From NCBI RefSeq assembly GCF_024713975.1, contig NC_091099.1, positions 14,241,501-14,305,500 of the forward strand: a DNA stretch of 64,000 nucleotides. Reading direction: 5' to 3'. The position numbers and the translations under genes are program-made. The notes under the pieces are model-generated. The model made no database searches. It was not told where the DNA came from and saw only the letters and a list, made by a program, of their open reading frames with translations. This document shows, in pieces, positions 13,216-24,320 of this stretch (within the stretch, counting starts at the first letter, position 1; each line of letters opens with the position of its first letter). The stretch comes from Paralichthys olivaceus (Eukaryota > Chordata > Actinopteri > Pleuronectiformes > Paralichthyidae).

Positions 13216-13350
13216 CTTTCCCTCAGGATGGAGCGGCTGGTTCCTTTGTTCAGCGGTAAATCCTGCAGGACGTGTCGGCCTCACTGAGCAGCTGATGTGC
13301 GGGACGTGCGGCGTGTGAGTGAGGGAGCGCAGGAGCCAGGGCACAGCCAG
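13216..13350 (-). other. ciart: Putative non-coding first exon of ciart
   Basis: A good donor, GAAAG|GTAGGC on the minus strand, ends an exon at 13216 within a CpG-rich region. It would splice to the acceptor at 11198-11199 just upstream of the ciart start, leaving a 2.0-kb leader intron. The upstream boundary is a guess placed below the CCAAT and GC boxes. Confidence 0.5.
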
Positions 13351-13545
13351 CGGAGCGCGCCCGTGTTGCTTCTCCCAGCGCAACGTGTCTGGGAGGGCGG
13401 GACTGCGGCGCGCCGGCACCCTCATTGGCTCCGCCGTCGACCCCCGCCGACCAATCCACGTCCCCCCCGAGCACAGCCGCGCAGCGATAGGCGAGCACCG
13501 TTTACATATGCAAATGTCATGGAAATGACACAAACACGTGGACAC
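13350..13545 (-). promoter_or_regulatory. CpG-rich ciart promoter with E-box
   Basis: The segment is GC- and CpG-rich compared with flanking AT-rich DNA. It contains a CCAAT box on the minus strand (13424-13428), a GC box near 13393-13401, an octamer-like ATGCAAAT (13508-13515) and a canonical CACGTG E-box at 13535-13540. E-boxes are the CLOCK-BMAL1 binding sites that drive clock-controlled genes including mammalian CIART. A near-consensus PAR-bZIP D-box lies downstream in the leader intron at about 12992-13000. Confidence 0.6.
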
Positions 13546-14153
13546 GCGGATCGGTTTCATTTCAACAAGCCACGGGCGAAAAGTCAACCCGGGGCTGGGT
13601 TTGGTCACTGTGCAGGTATTCTTCATCATCATATCATCCACACCATGAGGATGAAGAGGAGGATGATGGCTGACTTGTGGCATGTCAGTAATCTGAGCAG
13701 CCTGCTCCTCAGGCACACTCAGCAAATCCAGGAACAACTGAGATGGCCCGTGCACGAGTTTGTTCCAGGACACTTGAGCAGACTATATATAAATAAATAT
13801 TCTCTTCTCATCTGTTGGACAATTAATGTATAACGTTTATAATGCAGATGAGATCTTACTCAAATTAAAACAGCAATAAAATATACTTTAAGTATGCATT
13901 ATATATAGACAGACCTGTCAGTGTTATTATTACTGGATCATAATTTTGAGTCTGTGAGTGGCAAATGTTAATAATTGATATAAATTTGAAAACGAATTTG
14001 TACCAACTGTTCAAATGTCTTGTGTTTAAATTGTAGTAACTACAGCTTTGGGGGAATTAAAAGTACAGTGTTGTATTTAAATACAAGTACGTAATAAATA
14101 AGTACCTCAAAATTATACTTTACTATAATTTGTAGATATTCTTCCTCCTTCAT

Positions 14154-14400
14154 CTCCTGTACATTTCAAATGAAAAGTAGGCTACAATGTTTTCCTCTGA
14201 AATGTACAGGAGCTGGAGTATAAGAAGCATAAATTGGAAATATCTCAGAATGAAGTGCCTCAAAAGTATACTACTTCTATTCTAGTACTTAGTAATCATT
14301 CTTCATACTTCAGTGCCTATGACACATGAAAAGTGGGCAACCATCTTTCCTCTGAAATGTAAGAGCAGAAATATAAGGGGAAGCATGGAATGGAAATATT
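14154..14400. repeat. Direct duplication containing a 15-bp inverted repeat
   Basis: Two related units of about 75 nt (14169-14243 and 14325-14399) are offset by about 155 nt and share a 14-mer, TCCTCTGAAATGTA. Within the first, CTCCTGTACATTTCA (14154-14168) is perfectly reverse-complemented at 14198-14212, giving a hairpin with a 29-nt loop. Flanking text rich in AGTAC/ACTT resembles an interspersed repeat common in spiny-rayed fish, so this is probably a rearranged copy of it. Confidence 0.6.
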
Positions 14401-14610
14401 CAAGCTATGTACATGTAACGGAAAAAACTACAACTCCCTGAGTAAATGTACAGCTGAAATTCTCATGTGTGAGTCATGAGAGGTCACTGACTAGTGAGGA
14501 ATGATGAAGAATTGCATCATGTTGTTGATCTTTAAAAGCTGCAGCCTTTCAATCCTTTTACAAGCTTCACTTTCTGTAACTGGTGAAGCAGTCCACATGC
14601 ACTGTGTGTT

Positions 14611-14631
14611 TTTTTTTGGGGGGGGGGGGGC
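14611..14631. repeat. Poly-T/poly-G run
   Basis: A run of T residues is directly followed by about twelve G residues. It is simple sequence in the ciart-fbxl22 interval. Confidence 0.85.
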
Positions 14632-17479
14632 AATGACGGTAAAGGCGTGACTCACAGTACCTCTGTTTGACTGCCTGAGAGGGTGGGATTAGGAGCACTC
14701 TGTCAGACGAGGATCCTGAGCCTGGAGCCAGTGAGTCACGAACCCTCTCACAGCAAACAAGGTCACGTGTGCTCGGGAGACTCCCACCCACCAGACTCCT
14801 CACCTCGTCTCCCCCCAACGATTGGGGATGGGGACAAACCGAATTTGAGACAATGCATTTTGCAAGAGTGAACAGGTCACATGGACGAATCCAAAGGCGT
14901 GTGTGTTGTTGACAGAGGCAGAGACGCTGCCCAGACTGTTTTAACAACTGGGTGCAAATCTGTCGGACATAAAATGCAGGAGGACGTCTTGGAGCGTCTT
15001 CTGAGCTTCCTGTAAAGAGCCTGTGCCATGGTAATTAGATTCTAAGAGCATTTTATAGTCAAGTGATCATAGGGGTGTGTATGTGGCTACTTTTGTTTTA
15101 TGTGCAGCTGTCAAAATGAGGAGCAGCGGGACAAGGACACCCACAGCCCAGTGTCCTGACTGCAGTGTCTCGCTTTTAATCACACCCTGCTCCTCAGACA
15201 GCAGAGCACCCATGAAGCTGGTCGAGGTGGCCCACCTGGCACTGATGTTGAACTCTAACTGTCCTGTGTGGCCACTCCAGTCTTTTAAACATCCAGCAAA
15301 CACAGTCTCCTGTTGTTCTGCTCCCCAGGCCAAGATCCTTCGGTGACCCCAGACGTTGTGACGACCGAGAGCTTCCTACAGCTTCCCAGCAAACGCTCAT
15401 TTCCCTTTTTTGTCTTCAAGGCTTCCATGTCACAGCGGAATACATCACATCCACTTCAAAGCAACGGAAACAGACATCTATGGGTTTTTGGATCAAAGAG
15501 ATATTTCGGGCACACGTATGCAATATTTCAAACTGCAGTGACACAGGCACTGTATGAAATGAAGAGAAAACAGTGTCTGTGTTTATATAAGTAACACAAT
15601 TCCACAGCTACTTTAAAGTGTTCAAAGTGTTTTCCAGAGCTGAACCGCAGATTGTTCTAGATATTCCAGTAAATCCACTGTGTGATCTCCAGGAACGTTT
15701 ATGTATTAACATTAATCCGGCTGCATTCAGTTGCTCTGTAATTTGTCAGGAACAACGGCAGCAATTTGCGACGTTCTCACAAAGGATTTAGGTTGCGCCT
15801 GTGCATTCGCCTGTCAGTATCCGAGAAGAGTCACGTAGCACAAACAGGCGCTGTGATTTTCAATTTGTCAGAGAGGATGGCTGATTCTGTATCCCACGGA
15901 GACTGTGTGTCTCCCGCTCTCATTCATAAAAAAATAAAAGCCAAATCAGAGACTCACACCCACTTTATTACAGGGCATGCACCAAACATCTGTCCCAACT
16001 CTCCCGAGCAGAAAAGCACAGCACGTGTGCGTGGGTGCACATCAACGCCACACCTCAACCTACAGAAAGTTTGGAAACCCTGCAGGCCCTGTGGGGGTTT
16101 CATACATGTGTGTACGATTTATGTGAGGCATTGCAAAATGTGTTTCTCATTTTCAGATTAACAGACACTCAGAGTTTAACCACCAAAAACATTTGCTGGA
16201 AGCGCTTGCTGATAGCCTTAGTTGACCCTCGTCTTACTTGTACAACAAGATAACTTGTCCTTACCTGCATGTCGGCTGCAAGCAGATATGGGCGTATATC
16301 TGAGAGTGTTTGGATGCTGTTGGCAGGGGAACATGTTTGTGTGTGTCTTGTCTTACGAGCAGCTGTCCCAGAGTGTGTATTAGCTGTGCATATGACTCAG
16401 CTCTGTGTACCCTGGCTTAAGGCCATATGCTGTCCTGTTCCCAAGTCAGTGACGTGAGTGTATGTATGTGTGTGTGCAGGTTGCACTCTCATGTTGGGAC
16501 ACTAATCAGCAGGCTTTCCACAGCATTACTCATACTAACTGTTCACTACTAATAGTCACTAATGTTACTCAGGCACAGGTCTTGGTTGAAGAGGAGAACG
16601 ACTGGAATGTACACAACTGTGTTAACGGCAACTGCTGCTGCAGGGAACAAAAAACGTAAACACAAACATGTGAGCCATGACAGTGTGGGACAGACCTTAA
16701 AGACACGTGCACCGGCGGGACACAGTTGACATTAAGCTTGAGCAGCGATTCATAGCTGTGTAATCACAAGATTACATAACTTTTCCTGTAAAAGTTTTAA
16801 CGGTCTAGGAGCGGGATTCAAACCATAGTGAATTCACTTTTTTATAGCTTGGATCTCATACTGAATATTTTTAGCGTGGAAAACAATTTATCTTGTTTCA
16901 TAATGATTTCCACAGATGTTTCACATCATGATAGAAAGATAAAAAATGTATTTCAATCAATGGACTGAATCTTACATTTGAAAAACAAGCGTGTTTCTTG
17001 CATAATGTGGAAAAAGACTGAGTCTGGACCCTCTAAGCTCTTTGAGTCGCATCTTCCTTTTCACTCCTCCAGATATGTCATCCTCTTACAGTAAATGTTA
17101 GTTCTGCCCAGTTAACCCCGCCCACACAGCAGAAATGTGACTGCACGTAGTGTGGGCACGCTGCAGCAGCGTGTGGAGCAAAAAAAGAAAAAACTGCCAG
17201 TTGTGTGTGGCAAGGCGCAGCCAATAGTGTTCTGAGCATGGTGTCGAAGGTTATGTAGTCAGAGGAGAAGTGATACATGGGTGCATTTTTTGTGACTTTA
17301 AAAGGTTGGACTTCCGGCAGCTCGTCATGTACCCACTCCCTTTGTGGCTTCTTCCCGGTCCATCTCCAGTCAGTCACATGCACAGAGAGAGCTCCATGAG
17401 CATTTTCCACACAGACAGTTCAGTTCACATGCAGGGAGTTGAGAATTTCTGGAAGCTAATCACTGTCAAATCTTTTATG

Positions 17480-17511
<32 letters not shown>

Positions 17512-17512
17512 T
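17480..17512. repeat. (TC)n(TG)n compound microsatellite
   Basis: A CT run passes directly into a TG run and ends at GTTTACAC. Confidence 0.9.
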
Positions 17513-17645
17513 TTACACTATCCAACGTCTGAAGGGCTGCCAGAGCAGCTCAAGCGACAGTGGGATATCTATCTGCAGGGCTGAACGTTACATGTGACTG
17601 GGGTATGTTTTAACTGGGTTATGTAAGTGCTCCAGCCTGCGCTTA

Positions 17646-17646
<1 letters not shown>

Positions 17647-17682
<36 letters not shown>
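17647..17682. repeat. (CA)18 microsatellite
   Basis: A perfect CA dinucleotide run of about 36 nt. It lies only about 135 nt from the TC/TG repeat of complementary type. Confidence 0.95.
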
Positions 17683-17684
<2 letters not shown>

Positions 17685-20600
17685 GATGAGGAGGGCCACG
17701 CATGATGCAGAGGACTGTGAGCTCACCACAAGCCTTTCGCAGCAGCACGTTGAAAAATCCTTCACTGGGCTGGAACTTTGGCCAATGTGCATGGACTGCA
17801 CTATGTGATTCATAGTTGTTAAATCTTATCTCAGCCGTCAGCAAATGTGTTTCTATTGATTTCAGATGATATAATGTTTCAGTCAGTAGCACCAGTATAA
17901 TATAATCTTTTTGTGAAGGTTAGGGTTACGTAAGAGAACTGTCAGATCAACTCACGCTTGCTTAATCGAGATTTATCTGTGAATTGGTCTGAAATCGGTG
18001 GATCATTTTGGTACAAGACCTGATGCAGGCACTTCTCTTCCTATAGGTTGACCGAGTCTTTATACTAGGGTCTCCCTGTGGAGAGCTGATGGGAGCTAGC
18101 TGCCAAATCCATGTCCAATGCAGAACTGCCCACGCTCCCTCTGCTAGCACATTTATGGGATCGTTATGTGGGTGTTTTAGTGCGAGATCTAGAAGTGGCG
18201 TGATATGGGCTGATAATTATTTTAGCGGGCAACTGTCCAGCCTCACTCGGAGAGCAGCTGGTGATCATAGTTAGTTTGGAGCTGATGCCTCATCACGGGC
18301 AACAGGCTACAGCATCACAGACACGTCCTGTCAGAGGTCGGAGGAGATTTTGAATTGATTATTTTAAACATAGTGTTAAATTTTAAGTGTTAAAAATCTA
18401 AAACTAAAAATCTGTTTAGTTTCAGTTTAAAGTATTCAGTTTTAGTATAAAAAGAAACAAAGTTAACTGTTATATCATCATTACACAATTATGAAAAAAT
18501 GTTTCTCTGTATTTTCTAGTGTCCTTGGCTGACACTTGATACACAGGAGCTGAGCGACAAACGTTCTTGACTTTCTATTGAAACTGCGTTGACCTTTTGA
18601 GTTTCTGGATTGACTGTTAATTCTATTGAACACAAAAAAGGGGATTTTCTTGAGTTTTCTTGAACCAGAGGTGACGTAATCTTTTGAAGAGAAGGGAAAA
18701 CAGCAAATTTCAAATCAAATCCCACAAGAATCTGGAACCATCAAATATTTCTGCATATCTTATTGAAAAATGATTTAAACATTTTCCATCAATCAGCTAA
18801 TTCATCAGTTGACTAAATGTCGCAGCCCAACTAGAAAAGATAAGACATAGAACATTTCTGCCTGATGTCTGTATTGCCAAAATTAAATAGTCTTGCACAC
18901 TTAAAATACACACCTGTAGAAGTACATGTTATTTTCCTTTCAACAAGTCATTCTGCACAGTGTCAACTCTGATCATGTCATTCATAATAAAACATCCCCC
19001 ACTGTATTCTTTTCCACGAGCCAAGCCAGAAACGTTATGTTGAATGTCATTAATAATCATGTTTGTTCTGTGAGCTGACGTGGAGCACAGCAGTCGCCCA
19101 TTCAGTTACTTCACCGCGCAGCTACCGTGCACGAGTCAGACCTCAGACGTTTCCATCCAGAGCACATCTGTGGTAGAGGGGGCTGTTTGTAGCCAACACG
19201 TGTGAGGTTTCTGCTCTCCTCACCAACAGAGACAGAAAAGCTTCAACGTGGGCTTTTACTTTTTTTTTTGTTATTATTATGCTGCTACTGGAGATGATAC
19301 ACTTGCATAACATCGTAAGGCCCATATTAAGACTGCAGCTCTTTTCTTTGGACGTCATCCCAACCTTTTATAGAGCACCTGGCATCCCTCCTACCTTCTT
19401 CTGAGAAGCAGTAAGATTCAACAAGGGCTCGAGAGGTGTTTTCTTCTCCTCCATCACATCCTATGAAACACACACATCAAAATGGCACTTTAACTGATGA
19501 GTGGAGTCCCTGTACTTAGCCACAGAGCTGGAGCTGCTCTTATGCACGAGGCAGTGGATGTATAATGGCCTTCAAAAGCCACAAACATGCTGCACATTTA
19601 TGGTAAAGTCAGGGACATGTGCGATGACATTATACATGCAGAGACGAGGTCTTTCAAAACACTTCATGGGGAAAATGTTTGATGACGTAGACTGAAACAT
19701 TGCAGCAAGACGACTCTGATTCGAGGTGGCTGTGTGCATGAGGTGGGTGCTCCTCAAGAGAGTGATGGAGAGTGAGAGAAAAGCCTGGGGGGTGAAATTA
19801 GATGGGGCAAGGGGGAGGACAGGTGACATAGTGTGGTTGCTACAGAAAAGTGCATGTGGAAGGAGCATGAGGGACCGAGGGGCTGACTGGCTGCTGCCGC
19901 TGTGTCCAGAGATCGGCCCCAGTGCAGCTCCGTGCTTATTCTAGATTACACGTGACACACTGCTCGCTCTCACTCCTCTGCCCCCAGCAACTTTCTCTCT
20001 CTCCCTTTCTCACACTCACACACACATGCCTCCTGTCACTCTACACACAGTACACTAATCCTGTTCCTGCCCCCTCACTGCTCTCTATCACATATTTATA
20101 CTTCCTTTCCAAATTCCTGCTGTGATCTTTCAGTCAGTCACCACAGCTTGTTTCGCCCGCCCGCCCATCTCTTCTTTCTCATGCCATCCCATCTTGCCCA
20201 TAGTACAAGTACACACATGCATGAACAGCAGCATCCCTCCTCCACGTCTATCATCTACCATATTCCGAATAAGAAACAAAGGTTTTGAAAGGTTAGAACA
20301 AAATAAAATAAGGTCTTGCATAACTGAAACCAAGTTTTTAAGCCTTGCACAGTGTTTTGATAGGCTGAAAAAAATAATTTGGATTTAAAATTCCCTCCTT
20401 TAAAACTGCAGTACTCAAATGTGTGTCAGTTTGTTTTCCAGGTTTGAAATCTAAGTGATGATTTGAAAACTGATGTTGGAGTTGGAGCTGATAGATGTTA
20501 AAGAGAAATCACCTTTTTGAACTGCAACGAAGAAAAGAAAGTCCGTGTTTGTGACGCAGGAGCATGAATTGGGCTTAATAAAAAACAACATCCAAACAAA

Positions 20601-22426
20601 TGCATGTACAAGCATTCATGTTTCACACCTTTCACTCCATTTAGGTCGCAATGATAATGTGAATCTTTCTGACAAGACTACGCTTAACTGACACATCTGC
20701 ACTTCACGGCATGATATGCTGTTGAGCCCACAATGTAGGTTCAAATTCTTCTTGTTAATGATGCACACAGTCCTCTGCAGTCAGTAGTGGATGCTGGGTA
20801 CAGGAAGTGGACGATTTTGGACAATTTACACCTTTTTCAAACATTTGACATTTTGACCCCTCACAGCACTGATATACTTGATTATCTGGTCCGTTCAAGT
20901 TTCCCCGTGAGCCGACATGCACAGCCCCAAGCAGGACTGTGTCACTCAAACTAACAAGTGTCTATCATTCTGTATAGGAGGTGGTGAATGAGTGAACTTC
21001 TAGACAGAGAGAAATTTACCTTAAGAAATAAATGTTCTTAGTCACTTCAGGACCTCAGTGTACTGGTCACTGATTGCTTTACTTCTCGCTGGGACCTCAG
21101 CACTGAAAAAAACAATTGCAGAAAAAAACCTTTATTTAATTTTACCACATAATTTATTCAGAATAAGAAAACCCTAAACATCCAATACTGTACAGGAGAA
21201 TACTGGGAACAAACCTCGAAGATCTAGCTGGATCAAACAGAGATGATTCACATTGAACAGAGTATTTTGAAGCATGGAGTGTATGTGATTTCCATGACCC
21301 CACTATTAGAAGGTCAAAGTTTAAATTTGGGGATTTTCCCCAGTCACAGCTCACAAGCCAAAAAACGTCCTTCTCGTGGACACTCGCCTGTGAACTGGAC
21401 GTGTGAAGGGTGGAAAATTCCAGGTTTTTCTGGAGAGGAGCAGTTGCATGTGTTTACTCCTCCATCTCTCCAGAGACATTAACTAGGTCAAGCGCAAATG
21501 AATCTGCCAACAGCCTAAAGAGTAGTGGTGACAGAGGGGAGAGGGGGGGCGGATTCTGTGGACTTTGGGCACAAATCTCATCGTCAGGATGAAACCTAAT
21601 TTTAGTTCAAGCTGCCCCCACGACCCATTAACTTTCAGAAGAGGTCTGCATTCAGGCAGCATCGGTTGAAGCTCAGCAGGATCCTTGTTAAACAGTTTAA
21701 TAGTCACACCGCTAATTATGTGCAGCCACAAACTAAGCCAGTCAAGGACACTGAACGGTTGCGGTCGTTTATCCAGTGCTAAATCCTCTTTTGCCGAAAA
21801 AGCCTAGTGGCTTCTCAATGATATGTTTTCTGTTCCCATAAAAAAAGCACAACATTTTCCCTATATGTGTTTTTTTGCATGTGAATCTGCTTCTGCTTAT
21901 GGTTTCAGGCTGTGTTGGCTGGAGAACGTCCCAGCTAAGCCCATCCTCTCAGTGGTATTTTCATTTAGTCAATAAAACGTGACCATGATGTGAGACCAGC
22001 CTCTCAGCTTCGTCTGTGATGTATATCTGGGATGGGGATTGAGAGCAGTGACCTGACTTGACTCTTAGATGCATATTAAAATAACGCTCTATTAGGATCA
22101 GGCAGAGGAGGAAACATAATAACGTAAGGTGGATGATTTAATGGAAACTAATGTATATTCTGGTTTGGGACTCTCTGTGTTTTTGGGTGAAGGGGTGTGA
22201 ACAGAGGGGAAATAGCCTCAAAACATAGCTCAGCACATTGAGCCTGACAGCTGATCCTCAGGGACAGGTTTCAGCCGAATGTTTTAGGCTAATTTACGTG
22301 TCTGCTTTTCCACAAGGTCAGTCGGTTCAGGGTGTCACAGATGGCTGAGCCCAGGAGCTGGTATTTCTTAGCAATGTGAAACAGAGCGGGGGATGGGCTT
22401 TCAACAGGTCAATGGGTTTGTGTACA

Positions 22427-22428
<2 letters not shown>

Positions 22429-22459
<31 letters not shown>
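22429..22459. repeat. (TG)n microsatellite
   Basis: A perfect TG run of about 31 nt. Confidence 0.95.
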
Positions 22460-22463
<4 letters not shown>

Positions 22464-23734
22464 CCACGTGCATTAGTGTGTTTGTATTAGTGTCCCAGTT
22501 TTTTTTTTTCACTTATTAGAGTGTCTCATTATTGGATAAGTATGTGTTTCTGAATGGAAATTCGGATTCAAAGCCTTATGGTGTTTCAATTCTTACAATT
22601 ACTGAAGCAGAAATGATGTAATCTCACTTGAAAGGAATCTCATTTAAAGATCTATGTCACGCCGCAGGTTTAAGCGTAATGAGATTCAGCAGCTCAGGGA
22701 GGAGATGCCAGACTCACGGCCAGGAAATCATCAGACAAACACAAAAATGACAAATGACGTTATGTATCTTTAACAGCTCCTCTCTTGCACCTGATAAGGA
22801 AACACTTGAGAAAAGTGACTGTGCACTTGCTGGAGCTTAACATGCTGTGACCTCACATTGTCCTTGGCCTCAGCAGAGCTTTTCTGTTGCTCTCTTATGA
22901 AAATACCAGCTCTGGTGTGAGCTGCCGGGAACAACCAGTGCTGGGGAGTAATGGAATATAAGTGTTATATTGTATTAACAAGTTGACATTTTAGGAAATG
23001 TGCTTATTTAAAATTCCTGCAGAGAACTTAATACATTTGGATAAAGCTGGAAACATGTTATACATGTTTTTGAAAATCTCCTTTTTGACATAAAACGAAA
23101 GACATATAGAATATTTTTCTATATAATATGAGGGATTGATTCAAATGAAAAGAGTAGAAACTTTAAACAGCGGCATGACATTCACCTCATAAGCACCTGT
23201 CTGTATGGCTAGAAATGTGTTTATTGAACTCAATGCCTCAAATTCATTCACTCTTGAAAGTTGACACAAAACTTCAGTCCATCCCACAAGGACAGTTCAA
23301 GTGCTTTACATTTTTCCACTTTTTAAACATGTGGCTTCTTCTTTTTCCATCATGTCACTGCCAAACAATTTTTTGAAACATAATAGGGTACGGCCAAACT
23401 TTGGGGGTAGGGTGGGACTTAGACTCTCTTCAGTCACATGTGCACAGGAAGGTGTTGCCAATGAGGTGCTCCTTTACTTACTGCACCTGACCTGACCTTT
23501 GGCATCGCCCTATGAGTCAGAATGTAACAAGACACAGTGTGAAATGTGAGGTCTGGCTTGACCCCAGCGTCAGAGAATTCCTTGTTCAAAAAAATTCACA
23601 CGCTGTCGGCTAAAATTTCACACCTGAGCCATGTCATCCTGCAAATCATGTGAATGAGGTCAGAGGACAAAGGGTTCACTGTGAAACACCGTGAGTCGGC
23701 TTTTACAGCGGAGATGACCAGCAGTGAAAAATAA

Positions 23735-24320
23735 CTAAATATATTCACTGAAGTACTGTACAGTACTTGGCTTGTCTTTTACTTGTGTGTCCATTCTACA
23801 TTATTTTACGCCTCTTGATTTTAGAGGGAATTAGAAGTACGTACCTCAGCCAAGGCCCAACAGTCCCCAGACATCAGTTACCTAAAAGTGCCAGATTATT
23901 CAAAATCAAAGTCCATGAATTATTTTCTGGGAAATTGCTGAAAATGACAAAAGTTCCCATCTCACAATGCTAGGGAAAGTGACACAAATTTTCTGGATCC
24001 ACCCTTTTGTCCAAATCCTACGAAACTTGAATGGATTCTTTTCTGACACCACATTCTGTCCTGTAGTTTATACGTAATCCTGCTGACAAACCAAATACAC
24101 CAATTGACAATGGGGTGAAACATACATCCCTGCCAATGTTACAATCTGTTTTCAGTATAATCAACTTGTTTCAACTTGTTTCAAGAATTCTTCATGTTTC
24201 ATTTTTGTAAAATGTTTAAACAAGTAGATAATTGATTAATTTAAGTTTAATGTATGACTTCATAAGTCTATAATTGTGTAATTCTGCTTTTACTTAAGTG
24301 AAGGATCTTAATATTACATT
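23735..24320. mobile_element. Nested pair of degraded interspersed repeats
   Basis: The outer parts (about 23735-23850 and 24265-24320) read CACTGAAGTACTGTACAG and TTTTACTTAAGTGAAGGATC, the two ends of a repeat I recall as very common in acanthomorph genomes. Between them, about 23880-24135, sits a minus-strand copy of the family also seen at 9290-9515. Its AATCCTGCTGACAAACCAAA block aligns with ATGCTGACAAACAAATGG at 28920-28937. The arrangement suggests one element inserted into another, or a mosaic element. Confidence 0.5.

Noticed and set aside
13045-13833. Long open frames on both strands across the ciart promoter (242 codons minus, 178 codons plus)
   Set aside because: They lie in a CpG-rich island where stops are scarce, run across the splice donor at 13216, are Arg/Pro/His-rich and match no family. 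They are compositional artefacts.
15067-15346. Overlapping 88-89 codon frames on both strands
   Set aside because: No recognisable domain, no splice signals in a fitting phase, and no similarity to known proteins that I can see.
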